Assembly: GCA_951394405.1 (NCBI GenBank)
Contig: OX596341.1
Coordinates: 1,488,001-1,552,000 of the forward strand
Source: Coprinellus micaceus
Lineage: Eukaryota; Basidiomycota; Agaricomycetes; Agaricales; Psathyrellaceae
DNA length: 64,000 nucleotides
Reading direction: 5' to 3'
Position 1 is the stretch's first letter; every line of letters begins with the position of its first letter. The notes beneath the pieces were generated by a model. It was not told where the DNA came from. It worked only from the letters and a program-made list of their open reading frames with translations, and did not search any database. The position numbers and the translations under genes are program-made. Below, in pieces: positions 1 through 12,500 of this stretch.

Positions 1-620
1 TCGGACGGGCGTCATTTGCAGGCGATGCGGCGTTTCTCTGGGGCTAAGTGCCATGAGTATCCACCTGCCTACAGGCTGAGGGAGATCCAAAGGTCACATA
101 AGTGGAAATCGAAGACATTCCTTGTTTTCGCACTCGGCCCTTTCAGGATGGCGAGATTAATCAATGTATGTCTGTTTCTATTCCCGGTGTCTGGTGCAAG
201 ATGGGCTGACATTGCGGAAAGCTGTGTACCCGGAGGCAGTGGGGCATGACAGAGCGACCGTGGATTCGCAACGCATTGCAATCAACGGAGGACAGAATAC
301 CACGCCTCCCTCGTCCACTTTTTGGATGCTGGGGCCACCCGCCAACTTTCTAACGCCCCAGGGTCGAGCTTCTGCGACAGCGCTCGGATACTCGGAAGAA
401 TGCCGGGGAATTGATCGCATATGGAATAGCCAAGGGGGACGCTGAAGAGCAAAATACTGAGTAAGCGAGCGAGCGCAGGGGTGCATATCGAGCATTGGGA
501 CCACCTCTAGCTATCACGGGGCCATACAGGGGTCGGACAACACCTGTCGACGCGTTTCAACGCGTGACTGCCAGTCAGTTACGTAATCACGTCTGTGCGC
601 CCGGCGAGGCTCGGTGAGGG

Positions 621-1000
621 TGCATATAAGGTAATATTTTCCCACCCGCCAAACTGGTTATCAGAAGGTTTTTTTGGCGACACGCACTACACTCCCTGCC
701 TACGCCCCAGCACCCAAGCCTACCGCTGCACTCAAGGCCCTCCCCCGCCTGCACCCATATTTTGTCCCCTCCCTCGAACAATTCCAAACAGTAAGTAGCT
801 CGTTGCATCCAGTCGTCAGAACCATGGTCCGCGCGTTTTTGGGGCGTGCTCGTCATCGATGGCCCCTTGCTCGTCGTCGAGCACGTCCTCCGCCAATGGG
901 CGCGTCTGTTTGTTTGGCGATCAATGATCTCGCATACCCGCGTCGCGCTCGCGTCTCCCATTCTCATTCGCGTCCTCCCTGTTCTGACCGCCCTGCACAG
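621..1000 (+). promoter_or_regulatory. NHP6 core promoter and 5' UTR intron
   Basis: A TATA-like stretch (CATATAAG) lies near 622-629. A strong donor, GTAAGT, begins at 791. The sequence just before the HMG-box start codon ends in a pyrimidine-containing CACAG at 996-1000, so a 210-nt leader intron (791-1000) would end exactly at the A of the ATG. This is inferred from splice consensus only; no transcript was seen. No other gene is evident in 1-1000. Confidence 0.4.
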
Positions 1001-1495
1001 ATGCCCAAAGACTCTGCCAAACCCAAGGTTCGTCGTCGTCTGCCATCATCACCCCATATCTGCTGACCTGGCTCCTCTTTTCCAGCGCAAGGCCGCCGAG
1101 AAGGCTGAAAAGGCGCCCCGTGCCTCTGCCTCAAAGTCCAAGAAGGAAAAGGACCCCAACAAGCCCAAGAGGCCCTTGTCCGCCTACATGTTCTTCAGCC
1201 AGGACTGGCGCGAGAGGATCAAGGCCGAAAACCCTGATGCCGGCTTTGGTTAGTCGATTCTTCGACCATATACCCCTCATGTTCTCACATTTATCTAGGT
1301 GAGGTTGGCAAGCTCCTCGGAGCCAAGTGGAAGGAGCTCGACGAGGAGGAGAAGAAGCCCTACGTCGACCTTGCCAACAAGGACAAGACGCGGGCCGAGA
1401 ATGAGAAGGCCTCCTACGACAAGGCCGCCAAGAAGGCCGCTGCTGCTGCCGCCGCCGCCTCCGGGTCTGGCGAAGACGACGAGGACGACGAGTAA
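1001..1495 (+). CDS. NHP6: NHP6-type HMG-box non-histone chromosomal protein
   Basis: A small HMG-box DNA-binding and DNA-bending protein of the Nhp6/HMGB family. Members act in chromatin architecture and with FACT in nucleosome reorganisation. I read three exons, 1001-1027, 1086-1248 and 1299-1495, giving about 128 residues. A Lys/Ala/Ser-rich basic N-terminus leads into the hallmark [16 protein letters not shown], then [14 protein letters not shown] and [13 protein letters not shown], a single complete HMG box. The C-terminus is an alanine run followed by a short acidic tail (EDDEDDE), slightly longer than yeast Nhp6 and more like HMGB. Intron phases join cleanly: codon Gly is split G|GT at 1248/1299. 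The first ATG after the leader intron is used as start. Confidence 0.93.
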
Positions 1496-1817
1496 GCTAC
1501 TCGTCGTCGTTGTCTCCGTTGTACTATAGTCGATGTTTTCTCATACCCTCTTCGCTGTCTCGGTTCTGCTTTGTCTGTATTCGTCTTCGTTCATGCTTTA
1601 AGCAGCATTGGGCCTGATAACCCGCTGCCATACCCAATCCCTTCGAGCCTAATAGTGTATGTAATAATGTGATCAGCCCTGCTAGGATCCGAGCAGAAAC
1701 CCTCAGTACCATGTTGTAGATTCTAGTTGTTCAGCGATTCTTATCATTATTCAATAGACTTTCGTGATTGCCCAATTTCGTCCTTTTGAGCTTGAACCAC
1801 AACCATCACCACACACC

Positions 1818-3487
1818 ATGACCGAAACCGTAGGCGATGTGAGTGACATGCGCCGTCGCTGTCGAGCACGTTGTTGACGATGCTCTCTGCAGGCCGTCCC
1901 AGCGTCCCAGCGAGGCAGCTGGAGCTCGTTCCTCAAGTCGTACGTCTCAACGCCGTAGTCCAAAACGTGCTCCAACAGTCTCACTGCCCACAAGGATTGC
2001 CTCCTTTTCAGGGGACCTCTCGTCGCTCACCGCGCCGCCCTTCATCCTCTCGCCTGTGTCGCTCACCGAGTTCCCTGCCTACTGGTGCGAGCGTCCTGAC
2101 CTCTTCGCCGCCATCGCGGATGCCAAGGACGGAGAGCAACGTCATCTGGCTGTGCTCAGGTGGTTTGTCGTACGTCGTCATCATTCCGCGCCGACTCCAT
2201 TCCATCGCGTCTCATCGTCGTCACAGAGCACCCTCAAAGACCAATACACCTCGCGAAATGAGGAGATGGGCTCTGAGAAGAAGTATGTTCCCCGTCATAA
2301 TTCGCAGCTTCGTCGTTAACCGCATCACAGACCTCTCAACCCCGTCCTAGGAGAGTACGTCGATGATGCCCCTTTCCTATCCTAAATCCTCTAAGTTTGG
2401 GCTCACCCTTAGGCTCTTCTATGCTGCATGGCCTGATAAGAATGGGCGTGGCAAGACTACCTTGCTCGTTGAGCAAGTGTCACACCACCCTCCCATCACC
2501 GCCTACGTGATTGAGAACAAAGCCAAAGGGCTCAAGCTCGTTGGACACAACGCCCAGAAGACCACTTTTAGCGGTGCGTGTTTTCATACCTCCCCTTCAA
2601 GCACTCCATCTGACCTCGATTGACGCCGTGCACAGCCGGCGCCATCATCGTGAAGCAACTCGGACACGCTACCCTCACCGTCAACGGCACGGACAACTAC
2701 CTGATCACCCTCCCTCGTCTCCGCATCGATGGGCTGTGGTACGGCTCACCATACATCGAGCTGGTCGATTCCTCCTTCATCGTTGGTGGCGGCCACAGTT
2801 CCGTCATCGAATACAAGGGCAAGGGATACTTCTCCGGCAAGAGCCACTCGTTCAAGGCCACTGTGACCCCTTTGCCTGGTATGGGCGGCAACAGCATCGT
2901 CCCTCCCTCAAAGTCGGCACAGTCCAGCGGAGGTGGGTGGCTTGGCGGATGGTCCGGCTCGGGCTCCAAGAACGCGTCGTCTTCGTCTCTGGCTGGGAGC
3001 AGGGAGTTGATCGTCGAGGGTACCTGGCACGAGGCTAGCACCTGGTCCGCTGGCCCCGAGTCGGGCAAGAAGTTCCACGATGTGACTCCTACGACCGGCT
3101 CGAAGAAGGAGGAGGCTGTGCCGGTTGGAGGAGCGGATGCGGGCGAGATGGGTGAGTTTGAGACGAGGAAGTTGTGGCAAGAGGTGGCCAAGGGTATTCG
3201 GGAAGGGGACTTTGATACGGCGAGCAAGGAGAAGAGCAGAATCGAGAATGATCAGAGGCAGAGGAGGAAGGATGAGCAGGCTGCTGGGACGACCTGGCCC
3301 TTGAAGCATTTCAAGCATGAGGATGTTGATACTCTTTGTGCGTATTCGCGATGGGTTTTCCCTGTACCGACTTCTGATGATGATCTCCATTGCAGACGAA
3401 CAACTTGGAAGGCCCGTGAAGCTCACCCCGCCTACCGACGACAAGTACGAATTCTTGGGCAACTACCCTGATACTCTCCAAGCCTAA
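1818..3487 (+). CDS. Oxysterol-binding protein, Kes1/Osh4-type lipid transfer protein
   Basis: A cytosolic/peripheral lipid transfer protein expected to exchange sterol and phosphatidylinositol 4-phosphate between membranes. Eight exons fit: 1818-1838, 1893-1939, 1995-2169, 2227-2282, 2331-2354, 2413-2573, 2636-3337 and 3396-3487, for about 425 residues, the usual size of short Osh proteins without PH or ankyrin domains. The N-terminal part contains [19 protein letters not shown], the lid/first sheet of Kes1. The family signature EQVSHHPP lies at about 2470-2493. The N-terminal motif KPLNPVLGE is also present, and the end reads [20 protein letters not shown] Gly/Ser-rich loop ([10 protein letters not shown]...) lies near 2920-3000. 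The first intron follows only seven codons. The call is secure; which Osh paralogue it is cannot be decided by eye. Confidence 0.92.
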
Positions 3488-4027
3488 ATGGTGTGCTCTG
3501 TGGACTCGATCTCATTTTCAACACGCTTCCCACTTGTCCTGCAATAGTGACTCTCTTTTTTCGGATCTCTTGTTTTGAAGTAACGGCGCGATGCGATACT
3601 TTTGTATTGTTTTTACATATCTACTCCCGCATCTATCTAATGTGATGGCTGGAATCGTTTCGAGCTTTGAGGGCGCGTCAGGTTTGTACTATGGTGGGTA
3701 AGCTTGGAAGGGTTCGGCTGAGTCGAAGCGAAGGGCGAGCCCAATGCAACGAAGTGAGTTTCTTTTCTCTCTTGTTTTCAGCGCTTAGACCTTTTTGTTC
3801 TATTGCTAGATTCCACTAGACTCGAAACCTAGTCGGTCGGGGTGCCGTGAGGGAAGGGTATAACAGCCGGAGTCGAGCCGAAGTTCCCACTGATTTTCGG
3901 CGCTTAAGTTGCTGCCACGGTCAGCAGATCCCGGTCCATCCACGAGGCCGTAGCGTGGCGTGAATAGCTGTAAAGTAACCTTCCTTGCCTTTCTACAGTC
4001 ACCATCTTCCCCCACTGCGACAATCCG
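3488..4027 (+). other. Intergenic: OSBP 3' region and NACHT upstream region
   Basis: No credible coding sequence is seen. A pyrimidine-rich stretch ending in CTACAG at about 3994-3999 lies shortly before the NACHT gene start codon and may be the acceptor of a leader intron. Otherwise nothing is recognised. Confidence 0.4.
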
Positions 4028-7000
4028 ATGTCGATGAGTGGGTCGTTCGCTGGGTCAAGTGGCCCTGGAGGAACACCTCTCCAAGGTCCGCAAGTCAATC
4101 AGCAAGTCCTCGCAGGGGCCCAACATGCATCCATTGGATCACTATCTATCACGAACCAAGGAGGAAACTACACTTCAATCATAAACAACTATCAGGACTC
4201 TAGCGAACCCAGCCCAAGATGTGCGTTAACCTCTTCATCGCATCCTCATTGAGTCCTGCTGACCGCTTGGCAGTCAGTAGAGACGATATTGTGAACTGGC
4301 TGAAAGCTCCCAACTTTCGACCGATACAGCAAACTGCGATAGCACAGCGCATGCTTGACACTGGGACCTGGTTCATCCAATCGGCCGAGTTTCAGCAACT
4401 TATGAATGTCGACGGCTACCAGCTTTGGGGAACTGGCATGCGTGAGTCGCGTGTTCTCAATGCAATGATGCTCCATGCCTAATGCACGACCAATGCAGCT
4501 GGTTCAGGCAAAACGGTGTTGTCGTATGTACCGCCATTTGATTGCTGGTTGGTCGGATATTAACATCAAGCATTTCGCAGGGCGATATCCGTCGGTTACT
4601 TGGAGAAAACGCACCGCGGCCAAGAAGATATTGGGTTGAGCTTTGCCTTCCTGAGGTACAATGAACGACACACAACGCGAGACATCTTTGCCGCCCTGCT
4701 GAGCCAGCTGGTCAACGGAAACTGCACCGCATACTCCATCGCAGAGGCCATGTACGCTCGTGCGAGGATGGCCGGTGCAGATCCCGTACAAGAGGATCTC
4801 GTGGGGTCGTTGACGGATATATGTCGAGCTTTGAGCAGGCTCTTCGTGGTTCTTGATGGGCTCGATGAAGCTGCTGACGACGTGAAGGACGAGCTCCTTC
4901 GGGTGCTGCCCCCCATCGGCGCTAATTTGTTGATCACGTCTCGCCCTCTGCCATTATTCGTTCACCACATGCCCTATGCTCATTATGTCAAAATCCAAGC
5001 ACGCACTGAGGACATTGCGGTGTTCGTTCGAGAGCAAATCCGGAGGAACGCCCGTCTCCGGGAATTACTGCGCGACAAGCCCGAGCTGATTACCAAGTTG
5101 AGCTCGCGCGTGAAGGAAAGTTCCCAAGGAATGTGAGGACCCCTTTCCCCTCTCTTCCTGCAGCATGCACCTAAAGATTTGCCTCGGGACTGTACAGGTT
5201 CCTCGTCGCCCGGCTCCAAATGGAAGTCGTCATAAGGAAAGCGATCAACGTCAACAGCATTTTCAAAGCGCTGGATCAGCTCCCTTCGGGTGTAGACCAG
5301 ATGTACGAACATACGCTGAACCGCATCAAGGCCCAATCTTCCGAAGATGAAGCTATCGCTTGGAGGGCCTTTGTTTGGCTGCTACATGCTCGGGAGCCAT
5401 TGACCATCCGGCAAGTGCAGATCGCCCTGTGTATTTCGTTTGAAAAAGAATCCTTCGACCCAGATGACGAGATCCCCGTGGCCACCATTCTCAGCATCTG
5501 TGGTGGCTTGGTCACAGTCGAAAAACGTGGGCCAAAGGAGCATTTCCGATTCATTCGTAAGTCATGATCCGCTTCTGAGCAAATGTATAGCTCTTGACCT
5601 TTCTGGCGGCAGACTACACCACAAGAGAATACCTAGAAAAGGTTCAGCTTCCGCAAACCTGGGACCCTCACACCATCCTCTCCGTATCATGCATCATTTA
5701 CCTTGAGGAGCACCATATACACGAATCAATCTCCGAGGTGGCCGACCGCGACATTCGGGATTTCAAGAAGGCCATTCGATTCGGTGACTTGAACAAACGG
5801 TACCATCTGTGGTACTATGCCTTATACAACTGGGGGCCCCATGCAGCCCAGTCACAGAACCAACGGCCGCTTCATCCCTATCTCATGGCCTTTCTTTCAC
5901 GATACTACCGGCACTTTTGGCAATGGCCAAACAGCAACCTCGACAGCGGAGGTACCGCCTTCCGCTTTGCCTTGCGTTTTGGCTTGTCAGGAGTAATTGA
6001 ATCTAAGGCCTTTCCCCTCGACTTGGGAAAAGGGAGTCTTACAGAGCTTCATAGTGCTGCACGACGCGGTGACTCAGAACTCTTCAAGGCTCTCCTGTCT
6101 TCCCATGTGATGGATGTGATGCGACATCGAGATGCCAGCGGTGAAACATTCCTTCATGACGCTGTGAGGTACACCCAAACTCAGTTCATCAGAAGCCTTC
6201 TCTCCAGAAACGACGATCCAGCGGGCTCGAACGCACAACGAGCGGCATGGAAAGCAAATTTGAAGCACTGCAACATCAACGCTACAAACCGCGCTGGGGA
6301 AACTCCCTTCATCCTTGCATGCCAACAAGACCTTGAGGAGTTAGTGCACATTATTGGCTCCCATAATGACTGCCAAACCAACCATTGCGACGCGCTTGGG
6401 CAAACAGCCCTTTTCTACGCCTGCTCCAGTCGCAACAAGGCATCCTCTCTTCCCTCCACTCTCATTGAATCCTTCCCTGGCATCGACCCCAGCATCGGCA
6501 ACTTGAAGCGGGAGACACCATTTATGATGGCTTGCGAATCGGGGCAAACCCATACAGTTCGCTTTCTCCTAGGACGCGATAAATCCTATGCCCATGCAAA
6601 GGACCACAATGGGAGGACACCCCTCATGCGACTCTTCGATAACTCGGCTGGGTGTACGGCGTCGTCTATCCCCGCCATATTCGAGCTTCTGCTGGAGTAT
6701 GGAAGTAGCCTGCATGCCCGCGACCGTAACGGGCTGTCTCCCTTCCTTCATGCGGTGCAAAGCGCTGGCAGGGACTTCGAGGGTGGCCCATTGCAACACT
6801 GCATAGAACGGATGTGTACAGTGGACCCAAGCGTCATCAGCCATCATGATGTTGACGGCCATACAGGACTCATGATTGCGGCAAAGGGCTGTGGTCTTGA
6901 CGTTGTGTCCAACAAACTTGTTCAATTCATCTTGGCTCAGCCGATGGTCGACTTCACCTATATGGCAGAGAAGGACATCACGGGTCGAACGGCTTTTTTA

Positions 7001-8226
7001 GCCGCGTTCGGCGATGGTTCATCTGGGACGCGAGTGCTTCACGAACTTGCCGCGAAGGGAGACTGTGAATTTCTGGATGCCTTGCATCTGCTTCCTTCGC
7101 GCTGGGAGGATTTGCCTCGAACGAAGGCTGGAGACAGCTTGCTACACCTTTCAGTAATGCATGGGCACATCCAGCTTACGAAAGGACTTCTATCGGTATA
7201 CGATGCATTTCTGGACCTCGAGGGATGCAGTTCGGAGGTGGGCAAGCAAGAGTGCTGGATCAATTCCCAGAACAATGCAGGTCATACGCCACTTATTCTA
7301 GCCTGTCAGAACCATGACTTGGCAGCCATAGGGATTATCGCTCTGCAACAGCGTTGCGACCCAAATATCGTGGACCTGCAAGGAAGAACCGCAATGTTCT
7401 ATGCCTGTTCCAGCTGGAGCCGCTGGACTCAAGATACACATCTCCTTCTTGCTCAACTTTTCCCCACCATCGACGTCGACACCCGCGACTCACGAGGAAG
7501 TACGCCTTTCATGGGAGCCTGCGAATTGGGCCAGGAAAATGTCGTTCGATGGTTTTTGAAGCGTGATCCAGCCAAGGTCCACGAGGTCGATGAATCCGGG
7601 AGGACACCCCTTATGCGACTTTTTACCCATTCCAGTCTCCCAAGCTTTGCAGTATTCGACATGCTGCTGAATGGCGGTAGCGATCTGCATGTGTGTGATC
7701 AACGCGGAAACACTACTTTCCTTCACGCTGTTGGAAACGACCCTCGTGAGGGGAGGACGTTGCGCTATCTACAAAGAATATGCCAGACGGACCCAACTGT
7801 GGTCAATCAACACAACAACAGTGGAGAGACAGTGTTGATGATTGCCCTCGCTAAAACAGACATTTATAGAACCCTCGGCGGTGGTCACAGCGTGGTCCCA
7901 TTTCTTCTGAGCTGCCCGAATCTCCACTGTCATTTGCTCGAAGTCCGTGGGGACCTCCCCAAGATTGAGGCACAACCAGTAGTAATCGGGGCTCCTGAAT
8001 CGGATGTTTTAGCAAGTTACTGGAAGAACATCAGGTGGAGACTCCATCTATTCCAGGGTCTGCTGGATGAAGTTCTCCGCCAACGGTCGCCCTCGGGGTG
8101 AGTGCTGTACCCTTTGCGAAGGCTGATGTCTTATTTTCTTCCGTCAGGATCCCTTCTATAGCAATAACCTCCCAATCTGATCCTGACTCATCCGACGAAT
8201 TTGCACACGAGACCAGGCCCCTATAA
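4028..8226 (+). CDS. NACHT-ankyrin NLR-like protein (copy 1)
   Basis: An STAND NTPase with C-terminal ankyrin repeats, the architecture of fungal NLR-like proteins thought to act in non-self recognition and programmed cell death; its own function is unknown. Seven exons fit: 4028-4220, 4274-4441, 4499-4523, 4581-5132, 5198-5556, 5613-8097 and 8148-8226, about 1286 residues. The N-terminus carries a short Gly/Asn/Ile motif (SITNQGGNYTSIINNY). A linker with TGTWFIQSAEFQQL follows, then the P-loop GMPGSGKTVLS (about residue 120, in its own 25-nt exon), Walker B FVVLDGLDEA and LLITSRPLP. A winged-helix-like segment (ALDQLPSGVDQMYEHTL) comes next, then ankyrin repeats from about residue 570. A final mini-exon adds an acidic Ser/Asp-rich tail. 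The start is the first ATG; a second lies two codons on. A paralogue follows downstream. Confidence 0.88.
6033..7940 (+). repeat. Internal duplication of an ankyrin module in NACHT copy 1
   Basis: The ankyrin half consists of two successive, diverged copies of the same roughly 250-300-residue module, one from about 6033 and one from about 7132. Matching landmarks occur in the same order in both: GETPFILACQ/GHTPLILACQ, ALFYACSS/AMFYACSS, TPFMMACESGQ/TPFMGACELGQ, NGRTPLMRLF/SGRTPLMRLF, ELLLEYGSSLHARDRNG/DMLLNGGSDLHVCDQRG, and a LMIA near the end of each. The downstream paralogue has only one such module. Confidence 0.75.
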
Positions 8227-8584
8227 CCAGCCTCTCATTGCGAGACCGACATCTGAGGGTTGAGGGAGGGGACAAATAAATCAATCATTGATTATGGTAT
8301 GGAGGCCGGTCCAATTGGGGCCATTTTCGTCCGCACTGGGATCCGACCTATATAGGGATAATGGCGGGTCCTTTGCTGACCCCCAAGTGTAACAGAACGA
8401 ATCCTCCGTAAACTTCGGACTTGTAATACGCCTGATTGCTTGATCACGGGCATCTATTCCGCAAGGGTGACACTGCGCGAAAACCCTACTGGAGTCGGTG
8501 ATGCAACGGTGATGCCAGCACATGCGCTAGTTCAGTCTGCCTGGAACCAAAGCTGGAACCGTGGGGGCCATTGGGGCAGCCATG

Positions 8585-9085
8585 TTACAGCTATTTCGAA
8601 AACCGTAGACGTTTTCCAAAATTCGGGTACTCCGCCGTTCCTTATGTAAATACATATATTTAGAAGGAATGACGCAAGCCCGCCGAGCATTACCCGCCAC
8701 TTCAACCACCACCGCCGCTATTCAACGTCCTCCACCACGAACCGAGGGACACCTTTGGTAGTATATTGATGTCCTTCGGTGCTATTCCATGACTGAGTGT
8801 AGGCACATGAGGAGAAAATTCTGAGCTTTGAGGATGAATGAGCACTTTGCCGAGGCTGTTGCGGACGTAGGTAACTGGAGAGGGTGTTACTATTGTTACT
8901 ATTGATCCAACTATCTACGCCTACAAGAGACTAAGGCTGTGTTGGATTAGAGGGGCGGGCCATACGCAGCACCTGGCCACCCCACAGTGGAGTGCTGGGC
9001 GGCATGCCAAATGAGTGTATTTACATAAGAAATGGCGGGGCATCAGAATTTTGGAAAACGTCTACAGTTTTCGAAATAGCTGTAA
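8585..9085. repeat. Inverted repeat with 70-bp arms, possible MITE/foldback remnant
   Basis: Sequence 8585-8654, beginning TTACAGCTATTTCGAAAAC, reappears as its reverse complement at 9016-9085. About 60 of 70 positions match by eye, and the spacer is about 360 nt. No transposase-like ORF lies inside and no target-site duplication could be identified. The element sits in the spacer between the two NACHT paralogues. It could be a miniature inverted-repeat element or an inverted partial duplication. Confidence 0.6.
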
Positions 9086-9538
9086 CTGGGGTCTCCAGTG
9101 GCATTGGCTCTGGTGCCACTGAAGCCACTCGGAGGCCAGCCAATATGGGGTCGAGGCTAACAAAGAGGTTTTTCGGACCCAGTTTGCCTGGCATTTGTCC
9201 GGCATCAGCGATGGAGTCGCTGAAGCCAGCGCCAGTTGCTCTGGCTCCGATCCTGGCCCCACAATTTCCAGCGCCGGTGCCACTCATGTGCCAGGTCATC
9301 TCGAATCCCCTTGGAACCGTTGATTCCAGTAGGATTTTCACGCGGTGTGACCTCTTAGTCACGGAGCCCTGGTACGCACTTGTGCTCCAAACATGTTTCC
9401 ACTTTTGAACCCGATTGCCTTCAACCGCACAACACCGTAACGTATGTTGTCGGCTTCTGACCTTCATCTAGGCTGTGCTGAGGGCGAAAATAAATCAATC
9501 GTCAAACAAGGTACTACAATCCATTTACTGATCCCCAG

Positions 9539-12500
9539 TCGATCCGGCTGAGGAAGCTGCGTATCTAGGTCAGCCAGGGGGGCGTTCTGAAGTCCTGACT
9601 GGGGCCTTGAGGACACGGATAGGATCGCTGAAAGCGACGACTGTGGGCGGCAACTACATCAAGAACATCACCATTACGAATACATACAGAAAGTCTTCGA
9701 AGCCATTGTCAAATGGAAATCACAGTGCTCAGGCTGGACCCGAAGGTAAGCCTCTCCTTGACACACTGTGCCACCTCTCTTATGTTGGCCACGACGCATA
9801 GCGGAGCGAAATGACATTGTTTCTTGGTTGAAGCCTCCCAACTTTCGAAACATTCAACAACTGGCGCTAGCCCAGCGCATGCGCAATACGGGCAACTGGT
9901 TCACTGAATGCTACGAATTTCACCTCTTCATGGAAAAGAGCGGGAGGATCCTCTGGGGAACGGGGATGCGTGAGTCACTGAGTGCCATCGCCAACGCATG
10001 GAGTCTGACGAGTAACCTTGCCGCCTGACAGCTGGTTCAGGAAAGACGGTCTTATCGTATGTGTTCGAACTTCGGGTTACCGCGACCGTATATGGCTGGC
10101 TGGGCTTACTTGAGGTCTACAGGTCTCTTTCCATTGACTTTCTCGAAAAGGCGCACCAAGGGTTGCCAGATATCGTTGTGGTCTTTGCTTTCTTGCGATA
10201 CTCCCAACCATTGTCACTTCGAGATGTCCTTGCTGGATTGCTAAGTCAGCTCGTGATGGGAAGTGAGAACGCCCTTTCCTACATGCAACCCATCTACGCT
10301 CGTGAAACCGGGAAGGGGGCAGAGCTATCCCAGGATGACATGGTTGTTGCTCTCCAAGATATCTTGAAGCTGTTGACCAAGGTTTTTGTTGCTATCGACG
10401 GTTTGGATGAAGCCGACGATGAACTGAAAGACGGAATCGTTGAGGTGTTGCCTCCCCTGGGCTTCAACATCCTCATCACGTCTCGACCACTTCCGCTTTA
10501 TCGTCAGCAAACCCCCAACGCCCTCCATGTCGCTATCCAGGCTCGAACTGAAGATATCACTCTCTTCGTCTCTGCACAAGTGAGCCGAAGCGCTCGTCTC
10601 AAGGCGATCCTGAAAGGACACCCAGAATTAACCGAACAACTCAGCCTCCGTATCAAGCAGAAGTCTAACGGCATGTGAGTATTCTTTTTTCTCTGACCGC
10701 CCTATTTGAGTTTACGAGAACGACCTCCTGGCACGCAGGTTCTTGGTAGCCCGATTGCAAATGGAGGCTGTTTTGAAGTGCAACAGTATTAACAGCATCT
10801 TCAAGGCACTCGACAACCTTCCTTCGGGGGTCAACGAGATGTATCGCCACACTCTTCAACGAATTAATGCACAGTCGGAAGAAGACGTTTCCGTAGCACA
10901 TCGGGTGTTTACCTGGCTTCTCTACGCGCGTAGGCAAATGTCGCCTAAGGAGATCCAGCACGCTGTGGCTGTCTCGATTGACTCGCTCACATTTGACTCC
11001 GGGGATATCATCCCAATTCCATTGATCGTTTCTCTATGCGGAGGCCTCATAACAGTGGAAAGAGCCGAGTCAGGATATGAACACGTACAGTTCATTCGTG
11101 AGTCGAAATCGGTTCTGGGCCTTCCCCTCGAGCTGATGCACTGCTTGCAGACTATACGGCCAAAGAGTTTCTGACTGACGTCAAGTTTCCCGACATCTTG
11201 GACCCACATACCCTCCTTTCCGTTTCATGTGCTATTTATTTGGATAGCCACCCTGAAACTTTCGAGCCAGAGCAGCGCAGCGCGATACACAGTAGAGCGC
11301 CGGGAACCAACATCACACTGGAGGTTCAGGCCATCAGGGATTCGTACCCCTTCGCGGGGTACGCTATCGACAACTTGGGGTACCATGCGAGAAACTGCCA
11401 GGAGAACGGTCTAGTTCCTTCCTATATCCACTCATTCCTATCCAAGGGAGACCGGCGTTACAGCCTATGTCAGAGCCCCATAAATATCACTGGGTCTGGG
11501 GTGAGTGGGTTGAGCTTTGCCGCGGCCTACGGCCTCACCGAGATTATCGACTCCAAAGCTTTGCCCTTTGTCGTGGAAGTGGATGGCCGTACCCCTTTCC
11601 ACATCGCCGCCTACCACGGCCGCTTCGATGCATACCGGGCCCTCCTCTCATCATATGGCTCGGGACTCAACGCACCAACGAGCCCCGGAGGCGATACAGT
11701 TCTCCACATCGCAACACAGCGGGAGGACGTAGAATTCGTCGAACAACTTCTGCAGACGCAAAATGGCCAGTACGATCTTAATGTTAAGGATTCGGCTGGG
11801 ACCACCCCTCTCATGCTGGCCTGCAAGGCGGGGAATTTGCCTCTCGTGAGGATGTTCGTGACTCTCGGAGAGAGGTGTGACCCAAACCTCCTAGACTTTG
11901 CAGGGCTCAATGCTTTCTTCTACGCCTGCTCCTTGGAAGACCCTAGTGTAAACGCCGACGAAATAACCACCCTCCTCACATCATCGTTCCCTGAGCTCGT
12001 CGTCGACGTCCGTTCCTGGTCTGGAACCAGTGCCTTCTGGAATGCCTGTAAGTACGGGCACGAAGGCACTGTCGCTTGGTTCCTCGCCCGTGACCCAACC
12101 TACGCCTCTCGTGTGGATGCCCAGGGCCGGACGGGCCTCATGAAGCTCCTCGCGGAGCTATCCGGTCGGGATATCGTTCCACTACCGCGCTTCCGAGCTG
12201 TCTTTGGGTTGCTTCTCCAACACAGCAGTGACTCTCAGACTCGGGAAGCCTTCCTATGCTCAGCATCTCTGGACACTCCCCACATCTGGGGTACCGACGA
12301 AGCCCCGCACAGGTACTTCTTGGAACGGCTCTTCAACAAGGATCCCACCATTATCGAGTACTGCGACAGCGAGGGTAGGACGGCGCTCATGCTTCTGGCC
12401 GGTACGAATGACTCCCGGGGTGCAATGGAGTACCTTCTATCTCGGTTGCAGGTCGAGGGCGACTACCTCAATGCGCAGGATACCAAGGGCCGCACGGCGC

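Noticed and set aside
1..620. Short overlapping frames on both strands at the left edge
   Set aside because: None shows domain text, splice-site pairing or codon bias like the neighbouring genes.
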